Source: Pyrenula massariospora
Taxonomy: Eukaryota > Ascomycota > Eurotiomycetes > Pyrenulales > Pyrenulaceae
Reading direction: 5' to 3'
DNA length: 64,000 nt
NCBI GenBank assembly: GCA_021030905.1
Contig: JAGFMI010000010.1
Coordinates: 248,001 to 312,000, forward strand
Below, piece by piece: positions 36,737 through 48,288 of this stretch. Made by a program: the position numbers and the translations under genes. The notes beneath the pieces were generated by a model that did not search any database, had not been told where the DNA came from, and saw nothing but the letters and a program-made list of their open reading frames with translations. Positions within the stretch are counted from its first letter, which is position 1; each line of letters begins with the position of its first letter.

Positions 36737-38171
36737 TCACGGCCGACCGATGTTCGGATCGTAATTCAGCACCCCTTCCCGAACCTCGTCATCCCCAACC
36801 GCAAGGAAATGTCCAAACTCCGCCAGCTTCACGAGAAGGCAGAAATACCTGTTTCCCCTTTCAGCTTTGTCCCGTATAGGAAAGGGCTCAAGACGCTGAG
36901 GGGGGAAAAAAAGACATACGCATGCGTCTCGGTCTGTCTTCTGGCCCGCCTCCAGCCGAGCGCGAGGATGCGCTGCCAGCCGTGCGGGCGGTAGACGAGC
37001 TTCGTGGTGCCGAGGTAGTCTAGGCCTGTGGATGCGATGGCGGCGTTGGTTAGAGTGCGAGGGGAGATGGTGGATAGGAATCAAAGGGCGGTGTTTTGGG
37101 GGGAGGGGGGCTTACGTTCCCACGGTGGGAATCGCGTGGTCTGGGGCGGATGTTAGTGTATTGGGCTTTGCTGCGGGATAGGTTTTCTGCTGGAAGGCTT
37201 GGTGGGGAGGGGACAAACCTCAGTCAAGATGATCATCGCCGTCATACTCTGGAAGGAGTCGAGAGCCCGGCCAGGGTCTTGTCCGTGGAAAGCGTGTTGG
37301 TCGAGAGGGGCATCGAGACGGATATCGTGGAAGGAATGGACCCTGCCTTCCAGGAGCATGTTGCAGAGCTACGAGAAATGGTGAGAACAATCTCAGAGAC
37401 GCAGAAAAGCAGGGATTGGCGAACAGTCATCGTGCCTCGCTCGTCTGGATTGTGGTTGAGGTTTTCGAGCTGATCTTTGTGCCGTTTGACCTTGTATGCT
37501 GCCGCTAACGGAGGCTTCCTCCGATTCTGACAGCCAGCTGTGGCTCCCATGACCATCTAGGATGTGTTATTGGGTCATGAATGAGAGAATACGAGGAATC
37601 TGGGGGGTTCTCTTACGCCATTGAGTGTGTCTTGCCATTCCTGGAATGGACGACGACCTGCTGCGTGAGCCCGGAGGGTTCGATCGCGTTGCCTTATGTA
37701 TCCTTCCGGTTGTTCTGCCTCAGGCGGATCTTGGCGAATCCCCCATCTTGATCCTCCGCGAAGTGATTGAGGATCATTGTCACAGTAATAGCGATAATTG
37801 GATTCCTGGAGGATGTTTGTTTCGGTCATCGCTGAAACGCCTTCCAAGGTATCTGACGCGCCTTGTCAGTACCCCTGATGGGAGTCACGAGGCATCTTAC
37901 CAAGAATTTGAGCAAGCTCTTTCCTGTCATCGGGAGAGACACTGTGTCGGCCGAACTTGAACATTGTCCTGAATACTCGGTTGGTGTATGCGTCTCTGCC
38001 ACTTCTCAATTTACGGTATGCTGAAGCGGCCATGCTCTGAGCCTCATTAACAGCAACCCTTACTCTATCATCTTCAAATCTGTCACAAGATACATCAATG
38101 TAAAAGTGGTGATCCTGTGCCGAGACGCTGGACAGAAAGACTAGGATCGGAATTGCTGCAAGAAAACGCAT
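36737..38171 (-). CDS. Secreted metalloprotease-like protein lacking the zinc motif, 343 aa
   Basis: Seven exons (38171-37901, 37852-37617, 37556-37425, 37368-37219, 37140-37116, 37025-36920, 36848-36737) sum to 1032 nt. Residues 1-18 form a signal peptide (MRFLAAIPILVFLSSVSA). Length, YCD strand, exon order and C-terminus parallel the metalloprotease at 9590-11039. At the HEFTH position this protein reads TETTR, and where the first has ADNLAYYALGVRL it has TETHAYFCLLVKL, so both His and the Asp ligand are replaced. It is therefore probably not a zinc protease. The frame is otherwise open and every exon joins in phase, so it looks like a kept non-catalytic paralogue rather than a decayed gene. 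Intron 3 has a weak donor (GTTCGC), and the exon 1-2 acceptor has two in-phase choices (37862 or 37853). Confidence 0.65.
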
Positions 38172-40297
38172 GATGGGCAGTCGTTTCTGAGTGGTAGAAG
38201 CTTGGTGAGAAGCTTCGGCAAGTTGCAAAGAACTAGCGCAAAGAGTTGCGCTTCTCGTAATGAGCCTTAAGACGATGGCTTTGTTTCCCCGGCAAGTTTG
38301 AATGTTGAGAAGAACAATCGTGGTTGGCTCGGTTGGTAGAGCCAAACTATTTGCTTTCAATTGATTTTACAGTGTGACGAAGTAGCAAGGCTGACGAACA
38401 TGGCATTGGGCACTGCCCAAAAACAATAAAGGCAATGTCATCGTAGCGTGGGAAAGCTAAGCCATTGCAAGCTTGACGCACGATGAGACCTTTTTTTGTT
38501 AACTCAAGCTATCTTTTCTTAAGTTATCCGACTTTAGTATTATTGCTGTTAATGTAAGGAATAAATATTAAAAGAAGGGGAAACTAAAGAAGGGCACGTT
38601 ACGTGCGATCGCTTTTGCCGCGTTGAAAGGATGAAGTATCTTTGGAGAGGGTCTACATTTGTGGAGACAAGGTTGTCTACACGACACAGCCTGGCAGGCG
38701 GACGTTGGCCGAAGGCACCCTAAGAGGTAAGAAGGAATCTTCATTTGAGTGTGCTTCCAACAGTCCGTACCTGTTGAAACCCAGACCGACTGTATTATCG
38801 TTTAATGTGTAGAATTAGCGCCAAAATCACACTCAACCTTCCGAATCTTTAAAGACGAATTAGCGGAAGCTTCGCGTGGAGTCCTAAGCCTGAACCAACC
38901 GGGAGGCTCGAAGCGACAGACGGGTCGGGAGTAGCACTGGCAAGGTCGGGAAGGTTAATTGCAGCACTAGTGAGGTCATAAATAGCAGGATCTATATTGT
39001 AAGCTACAATTCACCCATTTTCGTCTCTACTCCCAAGAATACTGTATTAATTCAAAATTTAGCCTTGTTCCTCACAAGTTTCCTGCTTGTTAATTGATAC
39101 CACAAGGCTAGTCTACAGAATTTTACAATATAGTCAAGTGTGGATTGCAACCCTGTGAGCTATCCAAACTGCAGTATCTGGAGTACTGGTTGGTAGAGTT
39201 GTCAAATAGCGACGGTAGTAGTTGCGAGTTAGCGACGGTGAGGTATGCCCCTACAACCCTCTCTGGAGGTTCACCATGTGAATGACAACGCTCACAATAG
39301 GTTTATTGATTAGTAAAGCATTCTCTAGCGAAGCCGGTATCGTTGTCCTATGCCATTGCAACGCCCTTCTTCAGACCCTCCTCAACACCAAGAAACCGTA
39401 TACAAAACACACAGGTGCGCACACATTAGAATACATCATACAGAGAGAATACGACGCTAGCACACACCGCATATGGGGTTCTCCGCGTGGTGTGTGTTTT
39501 GTTAGGAAAACTGCTCATTTTAAGCCCCATCAGGGCTCTGACTTTTACGAAGGTATCAAAGCCAAGCTGGTTGAGAAAATAAAGCCGAATTGGACCGATC
39601 CAGAGTATGAATTATAGTTGAGTAATGTCGAGAGTGAGTTCTGGCGTCTACCGCTATTAAGCGAGCCATTATAATCAGTGACGGATAGAAACTATAGAAG
39701 TTACGAATGGTCGTTTGGCCAACCCAGTGAGAGGGAGATATTGAAGATAATGCATGATGCAATGGGAGAGCATTAGAGGGAGGAAAGTAGAGTGCGTGGC
39801 AATGAGTATGGGGATAAGGAGAAGGAGTAAGGGAAACAAAGATCCAAGCTCAGTCTGATGTGCAATTGATCTGCCGCTGCACGACGAGGTAGAGCGGGAA
39901 ACCTAGTGCGAGGGAAAAAGCGAGGGTTATTATTTCGTGTGAGAGGTTGTTGGCAATGTAGCAAGATCGTGGAAGCGAGCAGGAAATAGGAATAGACGAT
40001 AAGAATTGACAATTGTATCCAAGGAGGCGATAATGCTTATATAATTACCTTCTAGCCGAAACGAGAAACTCACGAGTGGGACATGTATCCATCCTAGAAC
40101 GCTAGACATCGCTGGGTTGCTACTTCATATTGTAGAGCACTTAGTCTCCACCCTTCCCATAAGTGTGAACGAAACGAAGAGACGCAATTGGCTCGCACTT
40201 CTAGCCCCTCGGGCCTAAGTTCTTTCATTTCCATCCTCTATCCCCTCTTCGTATCTTGGGAGGAAGCCTCTTCCCCAATACGCTTTACAAGATTATC
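38172..40297. other. AT-rich gene-poor stretch of 2.1 kb
   Basis: No domain is recognised. A 111-codon ATG frame at 39282-39617 (+) is listed separately. A hairpin with arms CACACACC and GGTGTGTG lies near 39462-39500. The stretch from 38500 to 39200 is AT-rich and has no frame above 60 codons. Confidence 0.4.
39282..39617 (+). CDS. Doubtful small frame, 111 aa
   Basis: An ATG frame of 111 residues in an AT-rich stretch. The C-terminal half (HTLEYIIQREYDASTHRIW, KIKPNWTDPEYEL) looks more protein-like than chance, but I recognise no family. No intron sites are obvious. It could be a remnant of a larger gene or of a decayed mobile element. Confidence 0.2.
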   Translation: MTTLTIGLLISKAFSSEAGIVVLCHCNALLQTLLNTKKPYTKHTGAHTLEYIIQREYDASTHRIWGSPRGVCFVRKTAHFKPHQGSDFYEGIKAKLVEKIKPNWTDPEYEL

Positions 40298-42216
40298 TCA
40301 AGCTCGACCAAGAGCTTGCTGCTCACATGTCTCAAGCTCACAAATGACATGCTGATAGAAGCTGGCCTGCAGCCTCTGCTGAGTGAAATCATCGCCCTGT
40401 CCAAAATCGCAGTCGATGCACTTGCGCACAATCTCGCTATACCTAGTCCCAAGCTTAGCGGAAACTTCGCGCTGCAGCTTCCAAGCTGTGAAGTAGTCGT
40501 GGTCTGCAACTACGTTCAGGTCAAGATCTTCTTTCTCCTTTAACTCGTCAAATGGTTTTTCGAAGGCGAGCTCTAGCAGGATCTTCCCCAAGTTGAAAAG
40601 AGGCCGATTGCGGATGTAAGAGGGGCCCGCCGGGCCTCGGTCCTTCAGCGAAATAGCCTTGTTTTCCTGGCTGCGGATAGAGACGTTCGCGAACGGCTCG
40701 TAGGGTGCGGTTTCGCTCCGCAGCGGAAGAACCGGCGTACTTCTCATATCCGATACCGCTATGTCATCGCTTGACCAAGACTCTTTCAGCCAGCATGTTT
40801 CGTGGAATTGTAGAACAGCTGTTGCCAATTGCATCCCGATCTTGAACTTACGGTCCTGAAGCAAGGCACCGGCAGGTAATGTGGCTCTACAGCCATCTTT
40901 CAGCAATTGGCTCAAAGTGACCATCGCAGCCGGTTGCGCTGTCTTCGTTAGGATATCTCTTCGAGAATTGATGTATACCATATGCTTAGAATTGCCGCGG
41001 CACTCGAGGTATCCAACGCATCTGTCTTTCGGAAGTGTCGGCTGGTGAACAATTCTTTGAATATGATTGCAAAAATTGTTGTGGCTGCAGAGATTGAGAA
41101 GCGAGTCCGATCCAGGTACATGCATTTTTAGAGATGCTTCCAGCGGGGCCGTGCCACAAGCGGTTTGATCTTCCCGGAATCTTACCCTCTTTTTTAGCAT
41201 TTTGTTATGATCTTGGTCGATGTTCTCTTGGGGGGAATAGCAAGGTGAGGTTTCTCGATCACGTTTAAGAGTATTATTGAGTGCATCTGACATCTCAAGA
41301 CTTCCGCCCGAGTGCTTAGTTCGTATGCTTCCTTCGATAGTTGATTCAATTGTCAGCCACAGCATGTCTTCAGACTCCTCACATATCTCAGATGTAGCAC
41401 GCGATTGAAGCGTCATTTGCTTAAATGCGAGTACGAAATTGACTTGTGTAGACTGCCTTTGAGTTGGCTGAAGGCCAATATATGCCTGATGCTCGGTATG
41501 TTTGGTGCATGCTTGACCAAAGGTGGTGTAGAGATTGTTTGCTGCCGCTTTCACGTCAGCGAATTCTTTGACTTTGCTTTTAGCTAGCAAACTTGCTGCT
41601 CCTGGAGGATGTCGTTCTGATAATTTTTCCGTCTGTTCGACAAGGACTCGAAAATCTTTGATCCGATTTCTTAAGGCCTCTAAGAGCCGTTCGATTCGAC
41701 CTTTGGTACAGGCTATATTTATCTTTTTGCCGATACGCCGTATCTTCTTTCTTAATGGTATGGAGTTGTCCTACTATAATAAGCTATTTTTGACCACTTG
41801 CGAAGATAATGAGGGCTTACGTTGTTCACATCCTCTACCACGTATTGAAACGAATCACTCAACTTCTGAAGTGAGACAAGACGGTTACGAAGAAGAACCA
41901 GTGAATCCATAAAAGCAGAAGAGCAGATAGAGAATCGTTCCCAAAGGTAAGACTCCAGGCTGGGATCTTTCCATCCACTGTGTTGTCTGTTTAAAAGCAT
42001 CTGTGCCGCTTGTTCGTCTCCAACAAACGAAGCTAGTAACAGCTGTACAGCAGCACGGAAAATAGCGCATTGGACATTGAGCTCTGCAAAGAAGTCCTCC
42101 ACCTCATCTGAGAAGCGTTTATATCTGGATAGTGCTTCCGTCGCGCCAGAAAAATGTTCACCGGCTGAAATAATGAGCGGAGCAACGGCAAAAACAAGGC
42201 CAACAACCTCTGCCAT
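40298..42216 (-). CDS. DUF7580-type helical protein, 622 aa
   Basis: Two exons (42216-41821 and 41770-40298) sum to 1869 nt. I chose the ATG at 42216 because MAEVVGLVFAVAPLIISA is the usual N-terminus of this fungal family; the frame opens 12 codons earlier at a TTG. The first about 250 residues are a helical bundle-like N-terminal domain. From about residue 330 the protein matches DUF7580 (runs NLCSHNNFC, CVGYLECRGNSKHMVY, VTLSQLLKDG, RKFKIGMQLATAVLQFHETCWL). The last part resembles a degenerate kinase-like lobe, as is usual here. Such proteins sit near HET and NLR genes in many ascomycetes, but their function is not known. It is divergent from the C2H2 gene with 434 bp between the starts. 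Confidence 0.75.
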
Positions 42217-42650
42217 CCTATAGGCTTCGCTTAAGCGGTACTTGAATGACAATTTGGATGTCTAATGGCGATATCACCGGTATTAGAGGTACTTTCTTAA
42301 AATCGAATGCTAAGTAATAGCTCCTCATGAAGGCCGGATGGTGTTTTTCAGGTTGAATGACATAGCTCTCCAGCCTTGCAAGGCTGTGCACTGCATATCA
42401 CCCCACTAGCCTGCATTTCCCACAAGATAGGTCTAGCGAGAGGCAAAGCCTGAAAAAGAGGCTGTGCAAGCTAGGCTGACACAGTCACGCCCACCGTTGA
42501 AAAGTTTGTCGCCCATGCTCTGAGACAGGCCCCTCAAAGATCCATGCCAAACTTTTGAGGAGTAGGTGGAATAGCTTTGAAAGATAACACAGCAGCGTTT
42601 TTTTTGTTTCTTAGATCTCCGAATGCAATCAGAATACTCTTATTGCTACT
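42217..42650. promoter_or_regulatory. Shared 5' region of DUF7580 and C2H2 genes
   Basis: 434 bp separate two divergent start codons. It contains a T run just upstream of the C2H2 start. No gene is seen, so it should hold both promoters. Confidence 0.5.
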
Positions 42651-45600
42651 ATGCCTAGGCGCAAAAGGTCTCCAGTCTTTGACGGAGGACCTAGCCGTCC
42701 AAGTTCCAGTTATGGGGCAATGAATCATTCCGTCAGCGACTGGATCCAATCCAGTAAAGAAACCGACACAAAATCAGAATCAAGCTTTGAAACGCGTGAG
42801 CTTGTTTCCGATGCCGGACTGATTTCGGAACTTCATGCGGAATGCTTCACGCTCCTCAAGACGATTCAGTCAATTTGGCAAGAGCTGGAAAAGGACCTGA
42901 GCATTACCCCAGAGCAAACAGCTCATTTGAACAGTTATTGTCAAAGACTTAGTCTATGGAGGGACATTTTTCGAGGCAGCAAACTTGAAATTTCTCTCAG
43001 AAGTGTGCCTGATATACAGCGAAGCGTTTTGGAGACCCTAATCAAGATTGGACATGTTCTGATTCGTAGTAAGATTCCCCAGTTGGGAGCATTATCCTCT
43101 TGGGAACTCTAATCTTATCTCTTTGTTTAGCAATTCAAAACTCTGTATTTGAAGAAGCCTTGAAGAACGATGGTCGGGTTGAAGAAGCCAAGGCAAACCT
43201 TTCCGTGCTCTTGGAAAGAGCCTTCCAAGCCACAGGAACTTATGTTCAAGAGGCCGATAATTCTCAGAACGAGGATAAGGCTGATAGCCATGGCTCCGAC
43301 GAGGAGAGTTCTGAAGATAGCAGCGACGATCTAGATACAACGACAAGCGCGAACAGAAATTCATTAATATCGTCACTGCTACGCGTATTGAACCTGCGAA
43401 CACGTCTCCTGATGGATTTATGCCCAACTATTGAACAAATTATCACAAGTATTGAATATGGAAGTCGACCCAAGAACAAAAGAACACCGCTAATATTTCA
43501 CGTGTCTGACGCGGCTCAGCAATGGGTCAGGCAGATACTTGACAAATTTGAACATGCAGATAGTTCATTGGCCGAGCGCCTAGGTGAAGCAAATTGGCAG
43601 AGATATAACAAAATAAGAGTTCAGAAAGCTGGAGATACGCAGACCGAAGAGCCAAAGTCTGTATTCCATCCACTACGTGATTCTGCATTAGGTACATCGA
43701 TTTTAACACCTACCCAAATTGCTCTTTCATCAGCCTCGCATTCTTCGTTTGTGTCTAGCATAGCCGAGCAGGGAGTTCGCCGTGTGCCTAAAACGCCAGA
43801 TGGTGTGTCCACGGGAGCTCCTTTTGTATGTGATATCTGTGGTAATACTGTTACCAACGTGAGAAGTCGGACACGGTGGAAGTAAGTTCACTCTCAATGT
43901 CGATCTTCTCTGCTGACCTAGAGAGAATGCATGTCTTCGCAGACATAAAACCATATATCTGCACATTTGATACCTGCGCAGATATTCTGACTACATTTCC
44001 TACACGAAAGCTATGGACCGAGCATGAATTCGATTTCCACAGAATTGCCGTCTCATTTTCTTGTTATATCTGTTCCCAGGCACTCTCAAGCGAAATAGAA
44101 GTGTTTGACCATCTTCATACGAAGCATTCTGTTGAAATAACCCTGCCAAGCGAGCGCCAGGTAGCAATATCAAAATCAAAAACGACCCAATTGCAGCCAT
44201 TAGGAGATCAGGAATGTCCTCTATGCCACAAGAAAGGTCTGCAAACGCAACGGGCTTTTGGGAAGCACCTCGGGAGACACATGGAGCAGATTGCGCTTCT
44301 TGCTTTACCACCCGAAGAAGATTCAGGATCTGAGCTAGATAATGACGATCATACATCTACCCAAGATGACGAAGACCGATTACTGGTGAATGATCACGAG
44401 GCATTAAATTCTGCTCCCAAAATGGACAAGATCGTTCGAGAGGAGACCAAAAGCAGATCGCGCCGGCACAGTCTATCTGAGATAGACGCTTTACCTCTCC
44501 CCGAAGTCCCCGTTACCGATCCCGGTATGAAAAGACAAGTCAAGCCGAAGAAGGGGGAAAAGGGTACACGCTTGCCCATATCCGGGCTGTGGCAAGGTAA
44601 ATTGTTTCTCAAAAGAAAATTCGGAGTTCCTATTAACGCTGCACAGGTTTTTACACGCGCTGAACATCGTCGAAGACACGAACTGAATCATTCAACTCAG
44701 CCGACCTTCCCTTGTACTCTACCAGGATGCCGAAGGGCCTTTCATCGGTCTGATCTATTGGCTCGTCACGTTGAGAGACACAATCTTGCGTTCCAGGAGA
44801 CTTTGAATCAAGGTACAGGTAGGCCACTGCCAAGTTCTAAAATGCCAGGCCAATCGGCCCTTGGACAACCATTGTCAGCACCTCCTTTATCTTGGGGACC
44901 AATCGACAGTACTGGTTATACAAGGATTCCCAGCTCTATTAATGAACCCATTTCAGCGTATACAAGCCTTAGCGGAGACTCTGGTTCTATGTTTCCTACC
45001 TTAATTCAAGAGCCTCAGACACTATTCCAAAGACCACAAAGTGGTGGTGCAACAACATCGACGCCCTATTCCTCCGGTTACTATGAGAGAGTGGAATCCA
45101 AGCAGTTTAGCGGGCATTACGAAACACCACCTAGGAGTATTCCTGACTATCGAATACTAGATTACCCAGTTACTGGACAAGAGCATGACACAACACTTTC
45201 ACAAGTTGCTGCTGCGCCTGCGCCAGTAGCACCTAGTGAGTCCAGTTATGGGATGCCAAAGGGGCCAGCGGCTGGCGTAGTCGAGACTTCGAGGTCTTTT
45301 CATGACCCCATTATACAATTGAATGACTGGCGTTACTATCCACACTTGGACCTGGAGGAAATGAGAAACTCTGCCCTTTCTATGCCTCCTAAAAATTATG
45401 ATCCTCCGCCGGAGCCGGAACCTTCGAACAGGCTTTTGCCTAGACACCCACCGATGGTAGGCATACCGCCTGAATACCCTTCGACCTATAATCCGTCGGG
45501 TGCATCAACGCCGACTGAGATCCCGGCGCTATCGACACCCCAATTACCTGCTGAAAGTTGGCCGGACGCAAAATATGCGGCCCGCGAACCGACAGATTTT

Positions 45601-45696
45601 GGACAGTCGATAGGTCCACCTAGATTCCACGGGTATGTACCCGACCCTGAAAGAAAAACACCTAATTACTTCATTCCAAGCACAACAATAGGGTAA
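42651..45696 (+). CDS. C2H2 zinc-finger protein with helical N-terminus, 941 aa
   Basis: Five exons (42651-43068, 43131-43881, 43926-44470, 44535-44596, 44647-45696) sum to 2826 nt. Residues 40-370 are a helical fungal domain often found ahead of such fingers. A first finger-like segment (FVCDICGNTV, then PYICTFDTC and SCYICSQAL) starts at about residue 370. CPLCHKKGLQTQRAFGKHLGRH follows at about 488. Two classical fingers lie at about 584-640: CPYPGCGKVFTRAEHRRRHE, then CTLPGCRRAFHRSDLLARHV. The first of these exists only if introns 44471-44534 and 44597-44646 are removed. The C-terminal 270 residues are Pro-rich. It should be a nuclear DNA-binding protein. The donor at 44471 (GTCTAT) is weak, so that intron is the least sure part. 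Confidence 0.75.
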
Positions 45697-46965
45697 CAAT
45701 AGGGTGGGAGGAACAGGAGTTCTCAGGCTCTATTAGGAAGGAAGAAGGTACTTTTGTACCAGCGATGTCAACAGGGATGAGCAGACAGGAATCCTTAGAC
45801 CTTGAATTAAGCACAGTCTAGGCGAGCAGGCATCTGTGCTAATTCATTGGTATTCGGTAGACACTGGGGTGGTTTTAGGTATTGGGATTTGGGCTTGAAT
45901 TTTGGGTTTGAACCTGGGACAGTGGAGGACATGAGTTGACGGTTGGCGCGAGTATGATACATGGTCAGCTGGGGTTGTGGATCTTGTGTGCGCACTGCAT
46001 GCCTCCTTTCCGTGAAAGTGGTAAGTGGACGTAGATGGGTGGTGAAGGCGAGGCGGGAGGACAAGCCGTGCTGAGCGGTGTTAGGTTGAACCTTAGAATG
46101 ATTTTACGTGTGTGGATTAGATGTTGAGTATGGGAGATGTTTACGAGAGCTTGGTGGGTTCAGATGGCGTGAGGCGGTGCGGGTTTTGGTGTGGAGATAG
46201 TCAAGATGAGATGGGGGACTGTGAAGATGTTGTGCTGTCGTAGATTTGGAAGGGCAGTGCTTGGTAGAGAGGGAGAATAGAGTTGGAGCTATAGGTGAAG
46301 GGTACATCGTGTACTATGTCTATTGTTAATGCGCTATCTATGTTGATGTGGGCTCCTTTTTCAAATTGATGCTGATGACAGCAAGGACTGCTGTTAACTC
46401 GGTTAAGCTATGTGGAGGTGAATTCGGCAAGCTGAACGATGTTCTCATAAATGATCGGTATAAAATCGTCGGTGCATTACTGTATGGGCGGAGACACCCG
46501 TGCCGAGAAAGAGGACGCTGCTTCTGAAGGGAGCATATTTGGAAAAGTCCTCCGGCTGGTACGTCGATATCTTGGAGCACAGCGCCCTCATGGAGGCTGG
46601 TGTGGAGAGACTGGCGAGGACGCCTCGTTATTGGCTGAACAACTTTGGCCTGGAGTATGACAAAGCGATCTTCGTACGCGTCAAGTTTGCAGCGGGTGTC
46701 GGCGATGTATTCGGATACAACGAGAGTATCGCCCCGGTGTAGTAGCGATGGGTAGTAAATGCAGATTAGTACGTCATTAAGTTTTCGCATTGTCCAGAAG
46801 ACAAGAACGTGTTTGTAGCATAGTTATTACTAGCGCATCGAACATAAGCTACCCCTTCATTCTATGCGCATACCTTTATCTAAATTCCTTCTCCTCGAGC
46901 TATCAAATTTCTTGGTACCGACGACGTCAGATGATACAATCAGTAAAGTCTGTTGATCTTGTCTC
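45697..46965. other. Intergenic region of 1.27 kb, no gene recognised
   Basis: A convergent region between the C2H2 gene (+) and the HET C-terminal piece (-). Opposed frames at 46338-46790 (minus, 150 codons) and 46500-46742 (plus, 80 codons, GTG start) overlap each other, and neither has a known domain. Confidence 0.4.
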
Positions 46966-48288
46966 CTAGAGTCCCCATTCCTCAATAGTAACTGGAGGAA
47001 GATCTGCAGTTCTGTATGATTCACAGAAAAAATCCACCCTCCAGAATTTGTTCCAGGAAATGCTTAGATCACTCACCAAAGATGGCTTAAACGACGCTAA
47101 AATATTGAAATCCGTTCCTGGGACTCGAAAGACAAACGATGAGCATCTTGGAATTTTTTGTGCTACCAACTGTTCGAGAACCACAGGTTTATTGTGATTC
47201 CATGTAACAACTTGAGACTTTGCCTCACCTATTGCGTCGATAAATGATTGATAGTCAGAGATTGTGCACTGGAGGGACATAGCGTCAAGTTTAGACCAGC
47301 CCATGGTATAAAACATGCACGTGAAGTCGTGATGAATCTCTCGTCCATTACTGACGAAGCCAGATATGCATTTGAGCACCAAGGCTACGGAATCAAATCG
47401 AGAGCCCCTGGATACAAAGAAGAGTTGGTCTTCGTCATCGAAACGGCCTGCAGGCCACGCATTGTCAATAGTCATTCCCTGCGAAACCTTGATTTGAAGA
47501 ACATTTGATCGCATTTGAGTCAGGAATGAGTTCATGTTGAAGAGCCAGGGATTGGAGGGTTGTTCCATTTCTGGAAGCTTTGTCAGGAGATACTTGTCAC
47601 CATGGCCCTTGGAGTAGAGATTTTTCGGGACTTCGATGAGATTCCTTGGATCCTCTCTGACAAATTGATCAGGTCCACACTTCCTGAGTCTGATCCCAAG
47701 GGTCTGGCTAGGGGCAAGACAGCAGTCAAGTGGTAAGATATAGCGATATGTCCCTTTCTCGTAGGCATATTCTGAGAGAATCTCGACTTGGGTTTTCACT
47801 CCATTGCTCGTGACTGAAAACTCTTGTAGACTATAGTTTGACTCTCTTGTAAAGAATGTACACCCGGCGAAGGCGAAAGGTGCTTCAGCCAAGACACCTG
47901 AAGCAACGGTATCACCTGGTCCATTAAAAGTTATTGCAGCGGGTGGCAGTCTCCAAGCGAACAGACTGAAGTCAGGCGTGGTCTTAATGATCTCCTCTTG
48001 AAGTCTTCGGAATGCATTCTCCTCTTCGCCGTATATTAAAGGCATATTCACGTCAAATATTCCTAGTAAACAGTAGGCCATGTCTTCGATCCGGGTAGTC
48101 TCCCTAGGTGCTGCCCAAGACATCTTCTGAGCTACAGCTATCAACGAAAGGCTTTGTTCGTGTCGTAGAACTTTTGCGTTGATACCAGTGATTCTCGAGA
48201 GGTCTTCGACAAGATCTCTTTTGGAGCCTCTCGTACTCCAGTGTTGATCGAGAAAGAAGATGTTCCTCGGAGCGATAAGTTCTTGCAT
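46966..48288 (-). pseudogene. C-terminal piece of a HET-E-like gene, 440 codons
   Basis: An open frame that begins at the ATG at 48288 with MQELIAPRNIFFLDQ and runs to 46966. It matches the part of HET-E-type incompatibility proteins that lies just after the RGWTLQEL motif: LSRITGI, MSWAAPRETTRIEDMAYC, LLGIFDVNMPLIYGEEENAF. The HET core that should precede it is absent here; a stop codon lies directly upstream of the ATG. The missing N-terminal part is found on the same strand at 54849-55246, ending at the same codons. This piece has no internal break, so it could be expressed as a shortened protein, but the family makes it a split gene. The 10 bp AGTTCTTGCA (48278-48287) at its edge recur at 54852-54861. 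Confidence 0.75.
48278..48287 (+). repeat. Left copy of a 10-bp direct repeat flanking the inserted segment
   Basis: AGTTCTTGCA lies at the edge of the HET C-terminal piece. The identical string at 54852-54861 lies at the edge of the HET N-terminal piece in the same orientation. This is what a target-site duplication of about 10 bp would look like, though the bases also encode the conserved LQEL motif. Confidence 0.6.

Noticed and set aside
38310-38345. tRNA A-box-like string (TGGCTCGGTTGG) on the plus strand
   Set aside because: No B box or acceptor stem follows at the right distance; it lies in the 5' flank of the metalloprotease-like gene.
38880-39280. Possible decayed LTR-like stretch
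   Set aside because: No paired terminal repeats, primer site or coding domain could be recognised; too weak to call.
46338-46790. 150-codon minus-strand frame opposite an 80-codon plus-strand frame
   Set aside because: The two overlap, neither has a known domain, and neither has intron support.
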